From Amaranthus tricolor (taxonomy: Eukaryota; Streptophyta; Magnoliopsida; Caryophyllales; Amaranthaceae), in the NCBI RefSeq assembly GCF_026212465.1, contig NC_080051.1, forward strand, positions 25,001 to 89,000: 64,000 nucleotides of DNA, given 5' to 3'. The notes beneath the pieces were generated by a model. It worked only from the letters and a program-made list of their open reading frames with translations. It ran no database searches and was not told the DNA's origin. Shown here one piece after another: positions 26,401-38,200 of the stretch. The number at the start of each line of letters is the position of its first letter. Positions within the stretch are counted from its first letter, which is position 1. A program made the position numbers and the translations under genes.

Positions 26401-29400
26401 TCCTCCCCTTCTTTGGAAAAGCTTGACCTCAAGCTTGGTAACATGTCCTCCTCATGAAATGTAATCAAATCTGCAACATTGAAAGTAGAAGACACACCAT
26501 AGCTACTAGGTAGCTCTAGTTTGTAAGCATTGTCATTTACTTTTTCCAAAATTTCGAACGGTCCATCAATTCTAGCACTTAACTTTGATTTCCTTTGTGT
26601 GGGAAACCTATCCTTTCTCAAGTAAATCCATACTAAGTCACCTTCTTTGAAAATCACTTCTTTTCTCTTTTGGTCCACTTTCTCTTTAACCTTATTATTC
26701 ATTTTCTCAATCTTTTCCACAACTTGTTTATGCAACTTTTGGATCTCATTAGCTCTAGTCTCGGCATCATGGCTAAACTTCAAAGGTGTAGGAAAAGGCG
26801 TAAGATCTATAGGGGTTAAAGGATTAAGGCCATAAACTATAAAGAAAGGAGAAAAACCGGTGGTCTTGCTAGGAACTCGATTATAAGCAAATTCAGCATG
26901 TGGTAGCAATTGTTCCCATTGTTTAGGATTCTTAGTAATGAGGGCACGCAACAAGGTTCCTAAGGTCCTATTGGTTACTTCGGTTTGTCCATCAGTCTGA
27001 GGGTGGCTAGAACTACTAAAGTTAAGCTTGGTTCCCATCTTTTTCCACAAAGTAAGCCAAAAATGACTAAGAAACTTTGAGTCTCTATCACTTACCATAC
27101 TTCTTGCTATCCCATGTAGTCTTACTATTTCTTTAAAATAAAGATTAGCAATGTTAACAGCATCATGTGTAGTATGACAAGGAATGAAATGGGCCATCTT
27201 AGAAAACCTATCAACAACAACCATAATGGAATCCTTATTGTTAGAGGTTCTAGGTAGTCCGGTTATGAAGTCTAAGCTCACATCTTCCCATGGATTTTGT
27301 GGTGTAGGAAGAGGTTGGTAAAGACCTTGAGACGTTTTGTGGGCTTTGGCTTTTAGGCATTGCACACACCTCTTAATAATATGAATGACATCTTTAGCAA
27401 GTTTCGGCCAAAAGAAGGTCTCACTCACTAGAGCTATGGTCTTTTCTTCCCCAAAATGTCCTCCAAGTCCTCCCTCATGATATTCCTTAATTAAGGTCTC
27501 CCTAACACTATGTCTGGGCACACATAATTGATTACCTCGAAAGAGATATCCTTGAAAGAGGTAAAAAAGTCCTTGAGGTTTGTTATGACATTTTTCAAAT
27601 ATTTCTCCAAAATCAACATCATCAATATAACATTCTTTTAACAATTCCATCCCAACAACCTTAGTATTCAAAGTACTCAAAAGCAAGTATCTCCTAGATA
27701 AAGCATCAGCTCCGGTGTTTAATTTACCCGCTTTGTGTTTAATGGTGAAATGAAAGGTTTGTAGGAACTCGACCCACTTAGCATGTCTAGATTGAAGTTT
27801 GTGTTGGCTTTGAATGAATTTTAAGGCCTCATGGTCAGAATGTAACACAAATTCTTTTGCAATCAAATAATGTCTCCAATGTTCTAAACATCTAATAATA
27901 GCATAAAACTCTTTATCATAAGTAGAATACTTCCTTTTAGCATCATTGAGTTTTTCACTAAAGTAAGCAAGGGGTTTGTTGTTTTGAGTAAGAACTCCTC
28001 CAATACCTACCCCAGATGCGTCACATTCTACTTCAAAGATATCCTCAAAATTAGGCAAAGCTAGAACAGGTGCGGTGGTAAGTTTGTCTTTGATGGTGTC
28101 AAAGGCTGCTTGTGCTTTGGAATTCCATTCTATGGTCTTATGTTTTGTGAGTTCGGTGATAGGGGCCATGATTGAACTAAAGTTTGGGACAAACCTCCTA
28201 TAAAAAGAAGCTAAACCATGAAATGATCTAACTTGGTGAATGGTGGTAGGAACAGGCCAGTCTCTAATAGCTTCAACTTTCTTTTCATCCGCTTTTATCC
28301 CCTCAATTGACACAATAAACCCAAGAAATTTTACTGATTCCGAAAAGAATTGACACTTTTCCAAATTACCATACAATTTTTCTTTAGCCAATACACTAAA
28401 AACTTGATGCAAATGTTTAACATGCTCGTCTTCACTTTGACTATACACCAAGATATCATCAAAATAAACCACAACAAATTGACCCAAGAAAGGCTTTAAA
28501 GTTTGGTTCATAAGTCTCATAAAGGTAGAAGGTGCATTAGACAACCCAAAGGGCATGACTAACCATTCATAAAGTCCTTCTTTAGTTTTAAATGCGGTTT
28601 TCCATTCATCCCCTTCATAAATTCTAACTTGGTGATATCCACTCCTAAGGTCGATTTTAGAAAAAACTTTCGAACCATATAAATCATCTAACAAGTCATT
28701 GAGTCTAGGTATTGGAAATCTATACTTGATGGTGATTCTATTAATGGCTCTACTGTCCACACACATCCTCATTTCTCCAGTTTTCTTAGGCACAAGTAAG
28801 GTAGGGACGGCGCAAGGACTTATGGACTCTCTAATCAAACCTTTAGCTAACAATTCATCAACTTGTCTCCTAATTTCTTCGGTCTCTTTAGGATTAGTTC
28901 TATAGGCTGGTTTGTTAGGTAATGTGGAACCGGGAATGAAATCAATCTTATGTTGTATGTCCCTTTTTGGTGGAAGTCCATTAGGTATCTCAATAGGAAA
29001 AACATGCGCAAATTCATCAAGTAAAGGCACAAGCAAAGGGTGATCATGCAAAACAGATTCGGTTTCATCATTTAGCAATAACAATTCTTTTCGTTCCACA
29101 AATTCATGTTGTTCACTTTTAAGTATAGGAATCAAAGAATGAAAATTTGTTAAAGTTGCTTGTAATTTAGAATTATGGCCAGGTGCATATGGAGCTAACG
29201 TGATCTTTTTCTTATTTAAAACAAAAGTATGTGTATTTTTAAAGCCATCATGCATAACTTTTCTATCATATTGCCAAGGTCTTCCTAATAAAACATGACA
29301 TGCATCCATAGGTATAACATCACATAAAAGACTCTCCTTATAACTATTGCCTATTGAAAACGATAGTAAAACTTGAGAGTTTACAGGAATACCTTTGTTT

Positions 29401-30665
29401 TGATTCAACCATTGAATCATGTATGGCTCGGGGTGTGGAGTGGCGGTGAGATTAAGCTTGTCCACCATGGTCTTTGAAGCGACATTAGTGCAACTTCCTC
29501 CATCAATGATAAGCGAACAGATCTTACCTTTAACCGTACATTTTGTGTGGAATATTGCTTCCCTTTGTGGGTTTGGATCTTTGGCTTTGACCCCACTAAG
29601 AGCTCTTCGCATAACCAATAATTCTCCTTCATCTGGATATATCATTTCCTCATCAAGTTCAGCATTGTCACAGAAATCCTCCTCGTTTTCCTCTTGATGA
29701 TCATCAAATTCAACCAAGTTCACCATTTTTCGGTTTGGGCATTCGGATGAGATATGTCCTAAGCCTTGACACTTAAAACATCTCCTAGGTGTGAATGAAT
29801 TGGTGTTTGCTTTGGGTGTATTGGGTACGCTTACGGGCTGCTTTAAATGATTATTTTGCAAAGCTTTTGAATCTTGCGAATGGGCTTTAGAATAGGGATG
29901 GGGAGTGTTCTTTTGGTAGGAATTGAAATTGGTCGTTCTTGCTGAAGTGAAACGTGAGGTTTCCTTCATTTTAGTTCTTTGTTGTTTTTCCACTTTATGT
30001 GCAAGGTTAATTAAATCATCAAGGCAAGCATAAGGTTGTAATTCAACAATGTTTCTGATTTTTGAATCTAAACCATTTAAAAATCTTACCAAAGTTTGAT
30101 GATCATCCTCCTTAAGGTCGCACCTCATTATCATTGTCTCGAACTCTCGACCATACTCTTCTACACTCCTGCCATCTTGTTGTAGATGTTGAAGTTTGGT
30201 GAAATTCTCTTGCATGTAGTATGAAGGCAGAAACTTTTCCTTCATTTGCTTCTTCATCTTTTCCCATGATCTAATCTTGTCTTTCCCTTCTCTTTCTCGT
30301 TTTGCACATTTGCTAGCCCACCAAGTAGAAGCATATTTGCGCAATTTTAATGCTACTATCTTTACCTTCTTTTCTTCATCCGTATTCTTGTAATCAAATA
30401 CTCTTTCAACGGTTCTTACCCATTCAAGGAACTCATCTCCATCTAATCTTCCTTCAAATTCTGGAATGTCGACTCTAAGATCATCTCCACGGCTTGTTTG
30501 CCTACTAACTTTAGGACTTTCAGACTCATAATCCCCACCTTCCCTTAAGGTGCGTTTTAGGTCTAGATACTCTTTAAGTTGGGTTTGTAGGTATTTAATG
30601 GTGGCATTTTGCTCTTCAACAATTCTGCTCAAATCACTTGTTTCTCCTTCACCACTTTGAGACAT
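26274..30665 (-). CDS. gag-pol: Gag-Pol polyprotein of Ty3/gypsy (CRM-like) retrotransposon
   Basis: One uninterrupted 1463-residue frame. Gag-type region about 60-290, with WW at 115-116 and a retrotrans-gag-like helical block; zinc knuckle C296-C299-H304-C309. Aspartic protease D388-G-G, with LLGRPW at 459-464; DGG instead of D-S/T-G is, as I recall, common in this plant group. Reverse transcriptase about 585-760 with D672 and YFDD 734-737. RNase H with D882, E919, D944 and D987. Integrase zinc finger H1063, H1070, C1100, C1103, then catalytic D1132, D1193 and E1229 (35 residues between the last two). GPY/F module about 1340-1400. No classical chromodomain follows; the last 41 residues are encoded by the 3' LTR. 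The start is the first ATG after an in-frame stop at 30693-30695 and lies 65 bp from the LTR. Gag and Pol are fused in one frame, with no frameshift. All key residues are present, so it is probably functional. Confidence 0.95.
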   Translation of the reverse strand: MSQSGEGETSDLSRIVEEQNATIKYLQTQLKEYLDLKRTLREGGDYESESPKVSRQTSRGDDLRVDIPEFEGRLDGDEFLEWVRTVERVFDYKNTDEEKKVKIVALKLRKYASTWWASKCAKREREGKDKIRSWEKMKKQMKEKFLPSYYMQENFTKLQHLQQDGRSVEEYGREFETMIMRCDLKEDDHQTLVRFLNGLDSKIRNIVELQPYACLDDLINLAHKVEKQQRTKMKETSRFTSARTTNFNSYQKNTPHPYSKAHSQDSKALQNNHLKQPVSVPNTPKANTNSFTPRRCFKCQGLGHISSECPNRKMVNLVEFDDHQEENEEDFCDNAELDEEMIYPDEGELLVMRRALSGVKAKDPNPQREAIFHTKCTVKGKICSLIIDGGSCTNVASKTMVDKLNLTATPHPEPYMIQWLNQNKGIPVNSQVLLSFSIGNSYKESLLCDVIPMDACHVLLGRPWQYDRKVMHDGFKNTHTFVLNKKKITLAPYAPGHNSKLQATLTNFHSLIPILKSEQHEFVERKELLLLNDETESVLHDHPLLVPLLDEFAHVFPIEIPNGLPPKRDIQHKIDFIPGSTLPNKPAYRTNPKETEEIRRQVDELLAKGLIRESISPCAVPTLLVPKKTGEMRMCVDSRAINRITIKYRFPIPRLNDLLDDLYGSKVFSKIDLRSGYHQVRIYEGDEWKTAFKTKEGLYEWLVMPFGLSNAPSTFMRLMNQTLKPFLGQFVVVYFDDILVYSQSEDEHVKHLHQVFSVLAKEKLYGNLEKCQFFSESVKFLGFIVSIEGIKADEKKVEAIRDWPVPTTIHQVRSFHGLASFYRRFVPNFSSIMAPITELTKHKTIEWNSKAQAAFDTIKDKLTTAPVLALPNFEDIFEVECDASGVGIGGVLTQNNKPLAYFSEKLNDAKRKYSTYDKEFYAIIRCLEHWRHYLIAKEFVLHSDHEALKFIQSQHKLQSRHAKWVEFLQTFHFTIKHKAGKLNTGADALSRRYLLLSTLNTKVVGMELLKECYIDDVDFGEIFEKCHNKPQGLFYLFQGYLFRGNQLCVPRHSVRETLIKEYHEGGLGGHFGEEKTIALVSETFFWPKLAKDVIHIIKRCVQCLKAKAHKTSQGLYQPLPTPQNPWEDVSLDFITGLPRTSNNKDSIMVVVDRFSKMAHFIPCHTTHDAVNIANLYFKEIVRLHGIARSMVSDRDSKFLSHFWLTLWKKMGTKLNFSSSSHPQTDGQTEVTNRTLGTLLRALITKNPKQWEQLLPHAEFAYNRVPSKTTGFSPFFIVYGLNPLTPIDLTPFPTPLKFSHDAETRANEIQKLHKQVVEKIEKMNNKVKEKVDQKRKEVIFKEGDLVWIYLRKDRFPTQRKSKLSARIDGPFEILEKVNDNAYKLELPSSYGVSSTFNVADLITFHEEDMLPSLRSSFSKEGEDDVGSPTSSSAELAKINIMMHQMEDAKIQGPKLKSFNFVVIN
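26401..26414 (-). other. Polypurine tract (PPT)
   Basis: The minus strand reads AAAGAAGGGGAGGA directly abutting the 3' LTR, the expected primer for plus-strand DNA synthesis. It lies inside the gag-pol coding frame and encodes Lys1418 to Asp1422, so it is under both coding and priming constraint. Confidence 0.92.
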
Positions 30666-30730
30666 GGTGTTATGCTTTGTGAATGAACGAAATTAAGGCT
30701 CGGAGCGTAGCCTTGGCTCTGATACCAAGA
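30666..30730 (-). other. Untranslated leader between 5' LTR and gag-pol
   Basis: Sixty-five bases between the LTR end and the start codon, holding the PBS and little else. An in-frame TAA at 30693-30695 blocks a longer N-terminus. The short leader leaves little room for a packaging signal upstream of the start. Confidence 0.8.
30715..30727 (-). other. Primer-binding site for initiator tRNA-Met
   Basis: The minus strand reads TGGTATCAGAGCC, complementary to the 3' end (CCA included) of plant initiator tRNA-Met. It starts 3 bases (TCT) inside the end of the 5' LTR, the normal location for minus-strand priming. Confidence 0.93.
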
Positions 30731-31101
30731 TGATATAGATTGGTATGCCTCAAAACAAAACCAAGCTATAAGCACACGTAGTTTGCTGTTTTCGTTTAAT
30801 GAATTTGTTTTTGTGATTTTTGTGGTTTTATAACAAGGGAAAAATGAAATGTATGTGTTGATTTTTCAAACTGAAAATGGCTTGCCAAAGGTTGCTTCGA
30901 TACAGATACACCACGAAACAAATCTAAGGGCTCCTAAGAACACATTCAAACTTTAGCCAAAAGTATGAAAAGCATAGGAACTTCAAATTACTTAAACTAA
31001 TCCAAGTTAAAGTAAATTGCAAATAAGAACAAGGAAAATTGCTCAAAGGGTTGTGTTTGTATTATGCAAGCTGAATGCCTTCATTACATGAACTACAAGC
31101 C

Positions 31102-31109
31102 TATTTATA
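31102..31109 (-). promoter_or_regulatory. TATA box of the retrotransposon promoter
   Basis: The minus strand reads AGTATAAATAGGC, a good match to the plant TATA consensus, about 790 bp into the LTR. It would place the start of the genomic RNA about 30 bases downstream, near 31070. No clear AATAAA polyadenylation signal was found downstream in the LTR. Confidence 0.7.
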
Positions 31110-31880
31110 CTAAAAGGAAATCAGCCCAACAAAAAATAAATAAAAAAAAAAAAAAAAAAATTAAATTAAAAAGCAAAAAAATCAGAATGTTGCTTGTTTC
31201 TTAACGGCTAGGAATCCACTTGCAAGTCCACTTGCAAGTTGCATCTTACAATCTTCTATGGAAATAATTAGGCTATTTTGTAGTGCATAGCTATATCTTA
31301 CAAAGTCTTCATAGGCTATTTTCTAGGCTGATTTGTTTTTTGTAGAAAAGATCTTCATGTAATAATGAACCAAAATCAGATTTCCCAACGGCTGAATTCT
31401 TGTATGATTTGCAAATATCTTCATATGTCCTTGGTTTATTTGCTGTCTCAAACAACTTGATTTTGCTAAATATATTTTTTTAATCTTCCACTTGCTGAAC
31501 CTTCATATTTATATTCTTCATATTTCCTTGGTTTATTTGCTTGATATTTTCAGCTGCTTGCTTGCGTTTCAATCGCATAATATTCGACCCATGAGCAAAA
31601 TTAAATACTAAACTCAAATAAAAGAAAAGTACAACTCGACTAACTAAGCATGAGAAATGATTAAGCTTGATCCTAAACCTGGCTTAAATCATTTCGAAGA
31701 AAACAAAAGACCCAAATACTCGAAATAAAATAAACGACTTAAATAATAAAACGACCCAAAAAAAAAAAGAAGACTTAGTTTATGACTACGAAATTAAAGG
31801 ATTTCAGTTTTGGACCTTGAATTTTAGCGTCTTCCATTTGATGCATCATTATATTGATCTTGGCTAGCTCAGCAGAACTA

Positions 31881-31900
31881 GATGTAGGTGATCCTACATC
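31881..31900. repeat. 8-bp inverted repeat at the outer end of U3
   Basis: GATGTAGG and CCTACATC flank a 4-base TGAT loop, next to the terminal A of the element. The same structure sits at the internal end of the 3' LTR (26380-26399), where it also encodes part of the polyprotein tail. It may form part of the integrase recognition end; that is inference. Confidence 0.7.
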
Positions 31901-31901
31901 A

Positions 31902-31906
31902 GATGA
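31902..31906. repeat. Target-site duplication, right copy (GATGA)
   Basis: GATGA directly after the terminal CA of the element; pairs with 25225-25229. Confidence 0.92.
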
Positions 31907-32551
31907 AGAATGAACAAGGATCAATGATCAATGAAGAATGAACGATGGAAGAATGAACAAGGATCAATGATCAATGAAGAATGAACGATGAAGAATGAAC
32001 AACGAACAATGATCAATGAAGAATGATCGATGAAGAATGAACAAGGATCAATGATCAATGAAGAATGAACGATGAAGAATGAACAAGGATCAATGATAAA
32101 TGAAAAATGAACGATGAAGAATGAATAAGGATCAATGATCAATGACGAATGAACGATGAAGAATGAACAAGGATCAATGATCAATGAAGAATGAACGATG
32201 AAGAATGAACAAGGAGTAATGGTCAATGACGAATGAACGATGAAGAATGAACAAGGATCAATGGTCAATGAAGAATGAACGATGAAGAATGAACAAGGAT
32301 CAATGATCAAAGAAGAATGAACGATGAAGAATGAACAAGGATCAATGATCAATGAAGAATGAACGATGAAGAATGAACAAGGAGTAATGGTCAATGACGA
32401 ATGAACGATGAAGAATGAACAAGGATCAATGATCAATGACGAATGAACGATGAAGAATGAACAAGGATCAATGATCAATGAAGAATGAACGATGAAGAAT
32501 GAACAAGGATCAATGATCAATGACGAATGAACGATGAAGAATGAACAAGGA

Positions 32552-35229
32552 TCAATGATCAATGAAGAATGAACAAGGATCAATGATCAAAGAAGAATGA
32601 ACGATGAAGAATGAACAAGGTTCAATGATCAAGGAAGAATGAACGATGAAGAATGAACAAGGATTAATGGTCAATGACGAATGAACGATGAAGAATGAAC
32701 AAGGATCAATGATCAATGAAGAATGAACGATGAAGAATGAACAAGGATTAATGGTCAATGACGAATGAACGATGAAGAATGAACAAGGATCAATGATCAA
32801 TGAAGAATGAACGATGAAGAATGAACAAGGATCAATGATAAATGAAAAATGAACGATGAAGAATGAATAAGGATCAATGATCAATGACGAATGAACGATG
32901 AAGAATGAACAAGGATCAATGATCAATGAAGAATGAACGATGAAGAATGAACAAGGAGTAATGGTCAATGACGAATGAACGATGAAGAATGAACAAGGAT
33001 CAATGATCAATGACGAATGAACGATGAAGAATGAACAAGGATCAATGATCAATGAAGAATGAACGATGAAGAATGAACAAGGATCAATGATCAATGAAGA
33101 ATGAACGATGAAGAATGAACAAGGAACAATGATCAATGAAGAATGATCGATGAAGAATGAACAAGGATTAATGGTCAATGAAGAATGAACGATGAAGAAT
33201 GAACAAGGATCAATGGTCAATGAAGAATGAACGATGAAGAATGAACAAGGATCAATGATCAATGAAGAATGAACAAGGATCAATGATCAAAGAAGAATGA
33301 ACGATGAAGAATGAACAAGGATCAATGATCAATGAAGAATGAACGATGAAGAATGAACAAGGAGTAATGGTCAATGACGAATGAACGATGAAGAATGAAC
33401 AAGGATCAATGATCAATGACGAATGAACAATGAAGAATGAACAAGGATCAACGATCAATGAAGAATGAACGATGAAGAATGAACAAGGATCAATGATCAA
33501 TGACGAATGAACGATGAAGAATGAACAAGGATCAATGATCAATGAAGAATGAACAAGGATCAATGATCAAAGAAGAATGAACGATGAAGAATGAACAAGG
33601 ATCAATGGTCAATGAAGAATGAACGATGAAGAATGAACAAAGATCAATGATCAAAGAAGAATGAACGATGAAGAATGAACAAGGATCAATGATCAATGAA
33701 GAATGAACGATGAAGAATGAACAAGGAGTAATGGTCAATGACGAATGAACGATGAAGAATGAACAAGGATCAATGATCAATGACGAATGAACGATGAAGA
33801 ATGAACAAGGATCAATGATCAATGAAGAATGAACGATGAAGAATGAACAAGGATCAATGATCAATGACGAATGAACGATGAAGAATGAACAAGGATCAAT
33901 GATCAATGAAGAATGAACAAGGATCAATGATCAAAGAAGAATGAACGATGAAGAATGAACAAGGTTCAATGATCAAGGAAGAATGAACGATGAAGAATGA
34001 ACAAGGATTAATGGTCAATGACGAATGAACGATGAAGAATGAACAAGGATCAATGATCAATGAAGAATGAACGATGAAGAATGAACAAGGATTAATGGTC
34101 AATGACGAATGAACGATGAAGAATGAACAAGGATCAATGATCAATGAAGAATGAACGATGAAGAATGAACAAGGATCAATGATAAATGAAAAATGAACGA
34201 TGAAGAATGAATAAGGATCAATGATCAATGACGAATGAACGATGAAGAATGAACAAGGATCAATGATCAATGAAGAATGAACGATGAAGAATGAACAAGG
34301 AGTAATGGTCAATGACGAATGAACGATGAAGAATGAACAAGGATCAATGATCAATGACGAATGAACGATGAAGAATGAACAAGGATCAATGATCAATGAA
34401 GAATGAACGATGAAGAATGAACAAGGATCAATGATCAATGAAGAATGAACGATGAAGAATGAACAAGGAACAATGATCAATGAAGAATGATCGATGAAGA
34501 ATGAACAAGGATTAATGGTCAATGAAGAATGAACGATGAAGAATGAACAAGGATCAATGGTCAATGAAGAATGAACGATGAAGAATGAACAAGGATCAAT
34601 GATCAATGAAGAATGAACAAGGATCAATGATCAAAGAAGAATGAACGATGAAGAATGAACAAGGATCAATGATCAATGAAGAATGAACGATGAAGAATGA
34701 ACAAGGAGTAATGGTCAATGACGAATGAACGATGAAGAATGAACAAGGATCAATGATCAATGACGAATGAACAATGAAGAATGAACAAGGATCAACGATC
34801 AATGAAGAATGAACGATGAAGAATGAACAAGGATCAATGATCAATGACGAATGAACGATGAAGAATGAACAAGGATCAATGATCAATGAAGAATGAACAA
34901 GGATCAATGATCAAAGAAGAATGAACGATGAAGAATGAACAAGGATCAATGGTCAATGAAGAATGAACGATGAAGAATGAACAAGGATCAATGATCAAAG
35001 AAGAATGAACGATGAAGAATGAACAAGGATCAATGATCAATGAAGAATGAACGATGAAGAATGAACAAGGAGTAATGGTCAATGACGAATGAACGATGAA
35101 GAATGAACAAGGATCAATGATCAATGACGAATGAACGATGAAGAATGAACAAGGATCAATGATCAATGACGAATGAACGATGAAGAATGAACAAGGATCA
35201 ATGATCAATGAAGAATGAACAAGGATCAA
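32552..35229 (+). repeat. 1344-bp higher-order repeat, about 2 copies
   Basis: Copies begin at 32552 and 33896 with the same monomer order as the 20918-24733 tract. Positions 33252 and 34596, and 33532 and 34876, correspond. The second copy lacks one full 42-bp monomer near 35160 compared with the first. Confidence 0.85.
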
Positions 35230-38200
35230 TGATCAAAGAAGAATGAACGATGAAGAATGAACAAGGTTCAATGATCAATGAAGAATGAATGATGAAGAAT
35301 GAACAAGGATTAATGGTCAATGACGAATGAACGATGAAGAATGAACAAGGATCAATGATCAATGAAGAATGAACGATGAAGAATGAACAAGGATTAATGG
35401 TCAATGACGAATGAACGATGAAGAATGAACAAGGATCAATGATCAATGAAGAATGAACGATGAAGAATGAACAAGGATCAATGATAAATGAAAAATGAAC
35501 GATGAAGAATGAATAAGGATCAATGATCAATGACGAATGAACGATGAAGAATGAACAAGGATCAATGATCAATGAAGAATGAACGATGAAGAATGAACAA
35601 GGAGTAATGGTCAATGACGAATGAACGATGAAGAATGAACAAGGATCAATGATCAATGACGAATGAACGATGAAGAATGAATAAGGATCAATGATCAATG
35701 ACGAATGAACGATGAAGAATGAACAAGGATCAATGATCAATGAAGAATGAACGATGAAGAATGAACAAGGAGTAATGGTCAATGACGAATGAACGATGAA
35801 GAATGAACAAGGATCAATGATCAATGACGAATGAACGATGAAGAATGAACAAGGATCAATGATCAATGAAGAATGAACGATGAAGAATGAACAAGGATTA
35901 ATGGTAATTGACGAATGAACGATGAAGAATGAACAAGGATCAATGATCAATGAAGAATGAACGATGAAGAATGAACAAGGATCAATGATAAATGAAAAAT
36001 GAACGATGAAGAATGAATAAGGATCAATGATCAATGACGAATGAACGATGAAGAATGAACAAGGATCAATGATCAATGAAGAATGAACGATGAAGAATGA
36101 ACAAAGAGTAATGGTCAATGACGAATGAACGATGAAGAATGAACAAGGATCAATGATCAATGACGAATGAACGATGAAGAATGAACAAGGATCAATGATC
36201 AATGAAGAATGAACGATGGAAGAATGAACAAGGATCAATGATCAATGAAGAATGAACGATGAAGAATGAACAAGGAACAATGATCAATGAAGAATGATCG
36301 ATGAAGAATGAACAAGGATCAATGATCAATGAAGAATGAACGATGAAGAATGAACAAGGATCAATGATAAATGAAAAATGAACGATGAAGAATGAATAAG
36401 GATCAATGATCAATGACGAATGAACGATGAAGAATGAACAAGGATCAATGATCAATGAAGAATGAACGATGAAGAATGAACAAGGAGTAATGGTCAATGA
36501 CGAATGAACGATGAAGAATGAACAAGGATCAATGATCAATGACGAATGAACGATGAAGAATGAACAAGGATCAATGATCAATGAAGAATGAACGATGAAG
36601 AATGAACAAGGATCAATGATCAATGAAGAATGAACGATGAAGAATGAACAAGGAACAATGATCAATGAAGAATGATCGATGAAGAATGAACAAGGATTAA
36701 TGGTCAATGAAGAATGAACGATGAAGAATGAACAAGGATCAATGGTCAATGAAGAATGAACGATGAAGAATGAACAAGGATAAATGATCAATGAAGAATG
36801 AACAAGGATCAATGATCAAAGAAGAATGAACGATGAAGAATGAACAAGGATCAATGATCAATGAAGAATGAACGATGAAGAATGAACAAGGAGTAATGGT
36901 CAATGACGAATGAACGATGAAGAATGAACAAGGATCAATGATCAATGACGAATGAACAATGAAGAATGAACAAGGATCAACGATCAATGAAGAATGAACG
37001 ATGAAGAATGAACAAGGATCAATGATCAATGACGAATGAACGATGAAGAATGAACAAGGATCAATGATCAATGAAGAATGAACAAGGATCAATGATCAAA
37101 GAAGAATGAACGATGAAGAATGAACAAGGATCAATGGTCAATGAAGAATGAACGATGAAGAATGAACAAGGATCAATGATCAAAGAAGAATGAACGATGA
37201 AGAATGAACAAGGATCAATGATCAATGAAGAATGAACGATGAAGAATGAACAAGGAGTAATGGTCAATGACGAATGAACGATGAAGAATGAACAAGGATC
37301 AATGATCAATGACGAATGAACGATGAAGAATGAACAAGGATCAATGATCAATGAAGAATGAACGATGAAGAATGAACAAGGATCAATGATCAATGACGAA
37401 TGAACGATGAAGAATGAACAAGGATCAATGATCAATGAAGAATGAACAAGGATCAATGATCAAAGAAGAATGAACGATGAAGAATGAACAAGGTTCAATG
37501 ATCAAGGAAGAATGAACGATGAAGAATGAACAAGGATTAATGGTCAATGACGAATGAACGATGAAGAATGAACAAGGATCAATGATCAATGAAGAATGAA
37601 CGATGAAGAATGAACAAGGATTAATGGTCAATGACGAATGAACGATGAAGAATGAACAAGGATCAATGATCAATGAAGAATGAACGATGAAGAATGAACA
37701 AGGATCAATGATCAATGACGAATGAACGATGAAGAATGAACAAGGATCAATGATCAATGAAGAATGAACAAGGATCAATGATCAAAGAAGAATGAACGAT
37801 GAAGAATGAACAAGGTTCAATGATCAATGAAGAATGAATGATGAAGAATGAACAAGGATTAATGGTCAATGACGAATGAACGATGAAGAATGAACAAGGA
37901 TCAATGATCAATGAAGAATGAACGATGAAGAATGAACAAGGATTAATGGTCAATGACGAATGAACGATGAAGAATGAACAAGGATCAATGATCAATGAAG
38001 AATGAACGATGAAGAATGAACAAGGATCAATGATAAATGAAAAATGAACGATGAAGAATGAATAAGGATCAATGATCAATGACGAATGAACGATGAAGAA
38101 TGAACAAGGATCAATGATCAATGAAGAATGAACGATGAAGAATGAACAAGGAGTAATGGTCAATGACGAATGAACGATGAAGAATGAACAAGGATCAATG

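Larger units (their letters stand above)
25230..31901 (-). mobile_element. Complete Ty3/gypsy LTR retrotransposon, probably CRM-clade chromovirus
   Basis: A 6672-bp element on the minus strand inserted in the satellite. From its 5' end (right) it has LTR 30731-31901, PBS 30715-30727, short leader, one gag-pol frame 30665-26274, PPT 26414-26401 and LTR 26400-25230. The ends are TG...CA with near-inverted termini (TGATATAG and TGATGTAG), flanked by a 5-bp GATGA duplication. Domain order protease, RT, RNase H, integrase is Ty3/gypsy. The GPY/F region (HLRKDRF-like, KSKL, NDNAYKLELP, STFNVADL), the lack of a classical chromodomain and the reading frame ending inside the 3' LTR point to the plant CRM clade; that clade call is from recalled family features, not a search. 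All parts needed for autonomous transposition appear intact. Confidence 0.95.
30731..31901 (-). repeat. 5' LTR (1171 bp)
   Basis: Promoter LTR of the element, same length and sequence as 25230-26400. From its TATA box at 31102-31109 I infer U3 at about 31901-31075 and R plus U5 at about 31075-30731; the exact start is not visible. The copy of the gag-pol tail at 31775-31901 is here in U3 and has no upstream coding sequence. Identity of the two LTRs indicates very recent insertion or recent conversion. Confidence 0.96.

Noticed and set aside
26647..29697. Small open frames on the plus strand or other frames within the retrotransposon (for example 26647-26835, 28699-28905, 28847-29071, 29417-29697)
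   Set aside because: They lie opposite or out of frame within the intact gag-pol gene, show no recognisable domain, and are shadows.
30681..30690. Satellite-like GAATGAACGA inside the retrotransposon leader
   Set aside because: Only 10 bases match, no tandem copy is present, and it lies in the short leader; most likely chance.
31775..31901. Second copy of the polyprotein tail in the 5' LTR as a gene fragment or pseudogene
   Set aside because: It is the necessary LTR duplicate of the 3' LTR segment and lies upstream of the promoter.
25230..31901. Envelope-bearing retrovirus-like element
   Set aside because: No open frame lies between integrase and the 3' LTR; the gag-pol frame runs straight into the LTR, so there is no room for env.
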